A stretch of DNA of 60,040 bases from positions 1 through 60,040 of the forward strand of contig SWBL01000318.1 of assembly GCA_024195585.1 (NCBI GenBank). The letters run 5' to 3'. The translations under genes and the position numbers were made by a program. Below are positions 55,562 through 60,040 of the stretch, in pieces (within the stretch, counting starts at the first letter, position 1; the number at the start of each line of letters is the position of its first letter). The notes beneath the pieces were generated by a model, which made no database searches, was not told the DNA's origin, and was given only the letters and a program-made list of their open reading frames with translations. Source of the stretch: Aureobasidium sp. EXF-3400. Taxonomy: Eukaryota; Ascomycota; Dothideomycetes; Dothideales; Saccotheciaceae.

Positions 55562-55795
55562 TTTGAGAGTGGTTATTCTCTTGTTTGGTTGACCGAGTTG
55601 GTGGTTGACGCGACTTCCTAAAGTGGTCCGCGAACGAGACGCGGCAGGCGCGCGTGCTTCGCCAGTCACTTTTCATGTGATTGGCCGAGCAACCTGCCTA
55701 AACATTGTCTAACTTTACAATTATTTGCTGATTCTTCACATCATCTACTGACTCTATCGCATACATCTCATCAACTCGTCGCATAACACATCATC
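55562..55795. promoter_or_regulatory. Bidirectional promoter of DPB2 and the NASP-like gene
   Basis: Contains three ACGCG cores: 55608-55612, 55639-55643 and, on the other strand, 55651-55655, matching the core of MBF (Mlu1-box) sites that drive G1/S genes in ascomycetes. An ATTGG (reverse CCAAT) is at 55680-55684. No other gene lies here. Confidence 0.65.
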
Positions 55796-57187
55796 ATGTC
55801 GATACCCGAACAACAGCAGCCGCTCGACACCGTCGCCGAAGACCAAACTCCTCAGATCGAGAACAGAGAAGAAGCACAAGCAAACCTCGCCAGACTACAA
55901 GCCGCCGCCACCAAGGAATACTCGCTCAAAAACTATGCTGCCGCCTCAGAGTTCTACTCGCAAGCCTCAGAGCTGCAGGAGCTTCTGAACGGAGAAATGT
56001 CTCTAGACAACGCCGATCTGCTCTACCAATACGGCCGCTGTCTGTACCACCTAGCTGTCAGCAAGAGCGATGTGCTGGGCAACAAGGTCGCCGGCAGCGG
56101 AGAGCCTCAGAAGAAGAAGCGCAAGACAAAGTCCTCCGCCGGAGCATCCGATGCCCTCAAGGACGGTGACCAGAAGATGGCTGAGGAGGTCGTCGAGGCT
56201 GTCGTAGACGAGAAGGATGGAACCGCTACAAAGAACGACACAGCAAACAAGCCCTTCTTCCAGATCACTGGCGATGAGAATTGGACAGACAGCGAGGACG
56301 AAGGCGACGATGCAGAAGACGACGGAGAGGAAGAGGAAGAAGACGACGACTTTGCCATCGCATACGAAATTCTCGACATCGCACGCGTACTCCTTACTCG
56401 TAAGCTCGACACGATACCTCAACACCTTGATGGCAAGGGCAAGGGAAAGGCGACACTGGTCGAGAACCCCGAGGCACGAACAGTCATGGACCGCCTGGCC
56501 GACACACACGACCTCCAGGCCGAACTCTCCATGGAGAACGAGAACTTCCCCGAAGCCGTCGCAGAAGGTCGTTCAGCACTCGAGCTGAAGCAGAAGCTGT
56601 ATCCCCTAGAGTCTAGCCTTCTCGCAGAAGCACACTTCAAGCTAGCACTCGCCATGGAATTCGCTTCGGTCACTACAACAAACGCAGAAGCAGTGGAACA
56701 AGGCGCCCCAAAGGAGGAGACCGTCGACGAAGACCTGCGTAAGGAAGCAGTCACACACATGGAATCAGCCATCGAGTCCTGCCGTCTACGAGTCGAGAAG
56801 GAGGAATCTACCCTCTCATCCCACCCAGCCGACAAGCAAGAAGCAAAGAAGAAGGAAATCAAGGATGTCAAGGAAATGATGTCTGAAATGGAGCAGCGCC
56901 TCATCGACCTTAAGACCCCCGTGGCAGCCGCCGAGAATCCTCTTCGTGGTATCCTAGGCGGCATGTTAGGCGAAACTCCTACCGATCAGAAACAGCGTAT
57001 CGCCGAAGCAACAGCAAACGCCAACGACCTCAGCGGCCTGACCAAGAAAAAGAAGAAGGTAGTCGCCCCTGCCGCTGCTGCTGCTGCTGGTCCGGCAAGC
57101 AAGAGAAAGCTGGACGATGAGGAGAACCAGGAAGCATCAAGCAAGAAGGCCAAAGTTGAGGATGAGGTTACCAAGGAGCAGGCTTAG
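55796..57187 (+). CDS. NASP-family histone H3-H4 chaperone (Hif1/Sim3-like)
   Basis: Intronless, 463 aa. TPR-like helices: residues about 22-80 (ATKEYSLKNYAAASEFYSQA and the following YQYGRCLYHLA), and about 190-330 with the SHNi-TPR pattern (EARTVMDRLADTHDLQAELS, then ENFPEAVAEGRSALELKQ, LAEAHFKLALAMEF). The TPR array is interrupted by a Lys-rich loop and a highly acidic segment (residues about 165-182), as in NASP, where the acidic loop contacts histones. The C terminus has basic nuclear signals (KKKKKVV, SKRKLDDEE) and a poly-Ala run. It keeps a supply of soluble H3-H4 and supports Hat1 or centromeric histone delivery in relatives. It is paired with DPB2 across a promoter with ACGCG sites. 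Confidence 0.92.
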   Translation: MSIPEQQQPLDTVAEDQTPQIENREEAQANLARLQAAATKEYSLKNYAAASEFYSQASELQELLNGEMSLDNADLLYQYGRCLYHLAVSKSDVLGNKVAGSGEPQKKKRKTKSSAGASDALKDGDQKMAEEVVEAVVDEKDGTATKNDTANKPFFQITGDENWTDSEDEGDDAEDDGEEEEEDDDFAIAYEILDIARVLLTRKLDTIPQHLDGKGKGKATLVENPEARTVMDRLADTHDLQAELSMENENFPEAVAEGRSALELKQKLYPLESSLLAEAHFKLALAMEFASVTTTNAEAVEQGAPKEETVDEDLRKEAVTHMESAIESCRLRVEKEESTLSSHPADKQEAKKKEIKDVKEMMSEMEQRLIDLKTPVAAAENPLRGILGGMLGETPTDQKQRIAEATANANDLSGLTKKKKKVVAPAAAAAAGPASKRKLDDEENQEASSKKAKVEDEVTKEQA

Positions 57188-57899
57188 AGAGCTCTTCACA
57201 GGTGGTTATGTTGAGTCCAGAATCAAGGACTTGACTATCACTATAATGATTAATCAAACATACAAGAGCCTTTTCTTGTGCTAAAAAATGTCACGGGATT
57301 TGTGATTGCTTCTTCTCATAGTGAATGTAGTGAGATTGCACGCTAAAAGGATGCACAAGATCTTTTTGGATGAGAAATCATATCCAGAGAAAGTTTACAC
57401 ATCACATCTCAATGTAGGAATAACTCCCAGTTGGACAACTTCATGCATTCCCATGATAGCAAAGGTTTTACGCTGTTCGGTACACGGTAGAACGATTGTT
57501 GACTTTAGATTGCGTGTAGTCTGTGTACGGGCATCAGGCACAAGCTTGCGCGAACATATATTTCGATGGAATCAAATATAGAGACTCGGTGACTCACCAC
57601 AGCTCTCACGCATACAAAAGATTGGTAACTATAACCTCTACCAAGTTATAAAGAATGTATTTGGCATGATACAGCCCATGTGGTCGTCGATATAAGCTCG
57701 GGAAACCATGTCAGCAGGGCGACCCTGTACTATCGTCTTGATACTCAAAAGTATGTCACACATATTCACGAGATTCAAAGTTTATGTAACGTCCGCCAGG
57801 GTGTTCTAAGCCATGAGGGGATATGAACCGACTAACCTATTGCGGTAACTCGGCGGATCTTCGCCGCTTCTTCCGTGCCAACCACCGCAGACTATAGTG
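57188..57899. other. Intergenic, edge of the AT-rich block
   Basis: Normal composition with short unsupported frames. Base composition changes sharply near 57900. Confidence 0.5.
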
Positions 57900-58329
57900 C
57901 TATAGAAGTCGCTATCTCGGAGCGATATATATTACACACTACCACTACTACTACTACTACCACTATAATCTATCGCTATAAAACTATACTTCTATCTATA
58001 GTACCTTATAAGTATAAGTTACTAGATATAGCAGTAGCTAATATATATATATATATTAACCGGAAGTCTATAATAGAGTCCTTTCCTTCTTAATAAGCCC
58101 TAGAGATATATCTCTAGAGAGGACTACCTTAAATAAGTAAGAATAATAGTATAGCTATATTAATAAGTAGTCTTATTTATATAGTAGACTCTTAAAGTAA
58201 AGGTAAGCTAGATCTTATAGTAGTATAGTATATCTATCTATAGTAGTTACTATTAGTTATTACTACCTAGTTACTACTATAGTTATATATATAAGTCTAA
58301 TACCTATTATCTAACCCTATATACTATAT

Positions 58330-58560
58330 ATATAGCATATAGTATATAGTAAGTATAAGCGATATTCGACTTAGTTTCCTTTTCTAACCCTAGTATATAA
58401 GAGTATAAGACTATATCTTCTATAGGTATTTATTATAATTAAGAGCTCTTAAAATAAAATAAGGAGCTTATCTATATCCTTTATACTTCGAAGATAACTA
58501 CTAAGTGTCTATTTCTTAAGTTAAAAGCTATATAAGTACTACTAACTATAGAGGAAGATA
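58330..58560 (+). repeat. Left copy of a direct repeat about 1.5 kb long period
   Basis: The block from TATTCGACTTAG (58363) through AACCCTAGTATATAAGAG (58386) and the ACTATATCTTCTATAG stretch recurs at 59861, 59884 and beyond, offset 1498 bp, with the later CTATATAAG...ACTAACTATA block offset 1476 bp. It may be a long terminal repeat or a tandem unit. Confidence 0.7.
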
Positions 58561-59829
58561 ATAAGAAGAGTTTATTAGGTCTATAGATCTACTAAACTCT
58601 CCCTTCTTCTTATTATATATATCTAGCTATACTATAAGTAAGAAAGAGGTATATAGATCTAAGGCTTCTCTAACCTAATAACTTCTTCTAACTTCTTCTC
58701 TTTTACCTATAAATATATAATAATACTAGTATAATCTTAATAAAGGCTTTAACTACTAGGTAAGGTCCTTTAGTATAATAGGGACAATTATATCTATATT
58801 AGTTAAAAATAAAGATAATATTACTTATATAAGGACTAGAAATATATAAGTACTACTTAACCTTTCTATATATAGTAGGTACTAGTATTACGTATACTAT
58901 TATATACTATATTATATATATAATAAGTATTATACGTAGTAGTATATATAGCTTCTTTAGTAAAAGAGGTATAGAGGTCTTATACTAATTAATATATATA
59001 TACGCTACTAGTTCTTTACTAAAGTTATCTAATATTACTATATAGTTATCTCTATAAGTAAAGAAATACCTAACGTTAGTATAAAACTCGATATTAGCGT
59101 CCCTTATACCCTACTATATATATATATATATATATAAGGCCTTATATAATATCCCTCCTTTAATAACCTAGTAGCTAAAAGACTAAGAGTCTTAAGTAGC
59201 TTATAAATATAGAGGATATATATACTTAAAAGAAGGAAGTTAATCCTTACTACTACTACTATACTAATAATAGTAATACTATAACGCTAGGTATAAGGAG
59301 GTTATTAGGTCTATATTCCTTATACTAAGTCTCTAGCTCCTATAATAGCAATATTTAATAATCTATATTATATCTAGAGTATACTTATAAGAGATATAAA
59401 GTAGCCTTAAAGGAATTACTAATCTAACGGCCTCTTCTCTTATAATATAGCTTACTATTAGCTTATTATAGGACCCTCTTTTCTACTCTTCTTATAGAAG
59501 ATATAGTTAATATCTATTCTCTTACTAGTAACTATATTAGATATAAGTATAAATATAAACGTATTTATAGTTAGCTTATTATAGAATAAGGGCTCTAATT
59601 AGATAATCTTATACGTTAGTAGTAGGAGCTTAATATCGTACTTAATATCTTTAGACTATATTCTAATAATAGTTAGATCTATTATCCTTTCCTTCTTTAA
59701 AGGCGTTTATATACTCTACTAGAAGCTAGTCCTATAGGTAAGAACTATAGTAAAGGTATTACTATACTATTATAATTATTATTACGTATATAGCTCTATA
59801 GCCTACTTATTACCTATCTCTCTATATAT

Positions 59830-60040
59830 ATAGTATATTATATATAGCTACTATAAGTAATATTCGACTTAGTTCCTTTCTTTAACCCTAGTATATAAGA
59901 GCGTAAGACTATATCTTCTATAGATATTATCCTTATACCTCACTATTATACTTATAGATATAAAACTATATATAAATAAGTACTAATCTAGTTCTAGAAA
60001 AGGCTATATAAGTTCTACTAACTATAGGAAAAGATAATAA
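59830..60040 (+). repeat. Right copy of the direct repeat, cut by the window edge
   Basis: Partner of 58330-58560 with base changes and small indels. The copy seems to continue beyond the window. Confidence 0.7.

Larger units (their letters stand above)
57900..60040. repeat. RIP-degraded AT-rich repeat DNA
   Basis: Over 2.1 kb almost entirely of A/T with CT/AG steps. In 58081-58560 I count one CA and one TG dinucleotide, the signature of RIP, which changes CA to TA on both strands. No frame is open for any length except short ones. It contains short TA microsatellites (about 58037-58055, 59113-59136), a CTA/ACT run (57939-57960) and long-range direct repeats (about 58330-58560 against 59830-60040). 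The original element cannot be named. Confidence 0.85.

Noticed and set aside
58310..58395. CTAACCCTA fragments that resemble telomere repeats
   Set aside because: Single isolated copies without any tandem array; chance in AT-rich DNA.

Overview
This window is nuclear DNA from a filamentous ascomycete (Pezizomycotina; Dothideomycetes is my best guess, by inference only). The evidence is short spliceosomal introns (about 41-75 nt) with CTAAC/CTAAT branch sites, fungal gene families (WSC domain, Yap1-type bZIP, fungal opsin, hybrid histidine kinases, 2EXR/F-box-like protein), and a right end of extreme A+T content with almost no CA/TG dinucleotides, as left by repeat-induced point mutation (RIP). 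Gene models below were spliced by hand from reading frame and splice signals.

Layout. 0.9-5.1 kb: a secreted GH43 enzyme converges on a GH3 beta-xylosidase that carries an N-terminal WSC domain. 6.4-8.8 kb: a single C2H2-finger protein with introns in both UTRs, and an unknown protein with a perfect hairpin in its promoter. 10.5-15.4 kb: a very large Lte1-type Ras-GEF. 16-19.9 and 25.7-29.2 kb: two hybrid histidine kinases, with a class II aldolase-like protein and a large histidine-phosphatase protein between them. 29.7-33 kb: a probably GPI-anchored wall protein made of about seven repeats. 33.9-34.9 kb: a microbial rhodopsin with both proton-pump carboxylates. 35-42 kb: an unknown coiled-coil protein, an intron-containing tRNA-Trp, mitochondrial Fe-S protein Isa1, a second secreted GH43, a RED-type splicing factor and a tRNA-like gene with a 72-nt insertion. 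42.5-49.2 kb: a small secreted protein, a Yap1/AP-1 redox regulator and an F-box-like protein. 49.7-53.1 kb: an SPF30-like tudor protein and a secreted PAN plus histidine-phosphatase fusion. 53.3-57.2 kb: DNA polymerase epsilon subunit B and a NASP-family histone chaperone, divergent from a promoter with three ACGCG cores. 57.9-60.04 kb: RIP-degraded repeat DNA.

Working together. Three secreted hydrolases (two GH43, one GH3) fit arabinoxylan breakdown, and their promoters share TATA boxes 56-77 nt before the ATG. The kinases, Lte1, rhodopsin and Yap1 are sensing and stress genes, but they are not visibly co-regulated. The Dpb2/NASP pair is the best case of functional pairing. I found no CRISPR array, biosynthetic gene cluster or intact transposon. 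The strongest candidates for something new are the WSC-GH3 fusion, the PAN-phosphatase fusion with an anomalous 3' splice site, the stop-free 3n introns of the Yap1 gene, the tRNA-like gene with the long insertion, and the repeat wall protein.
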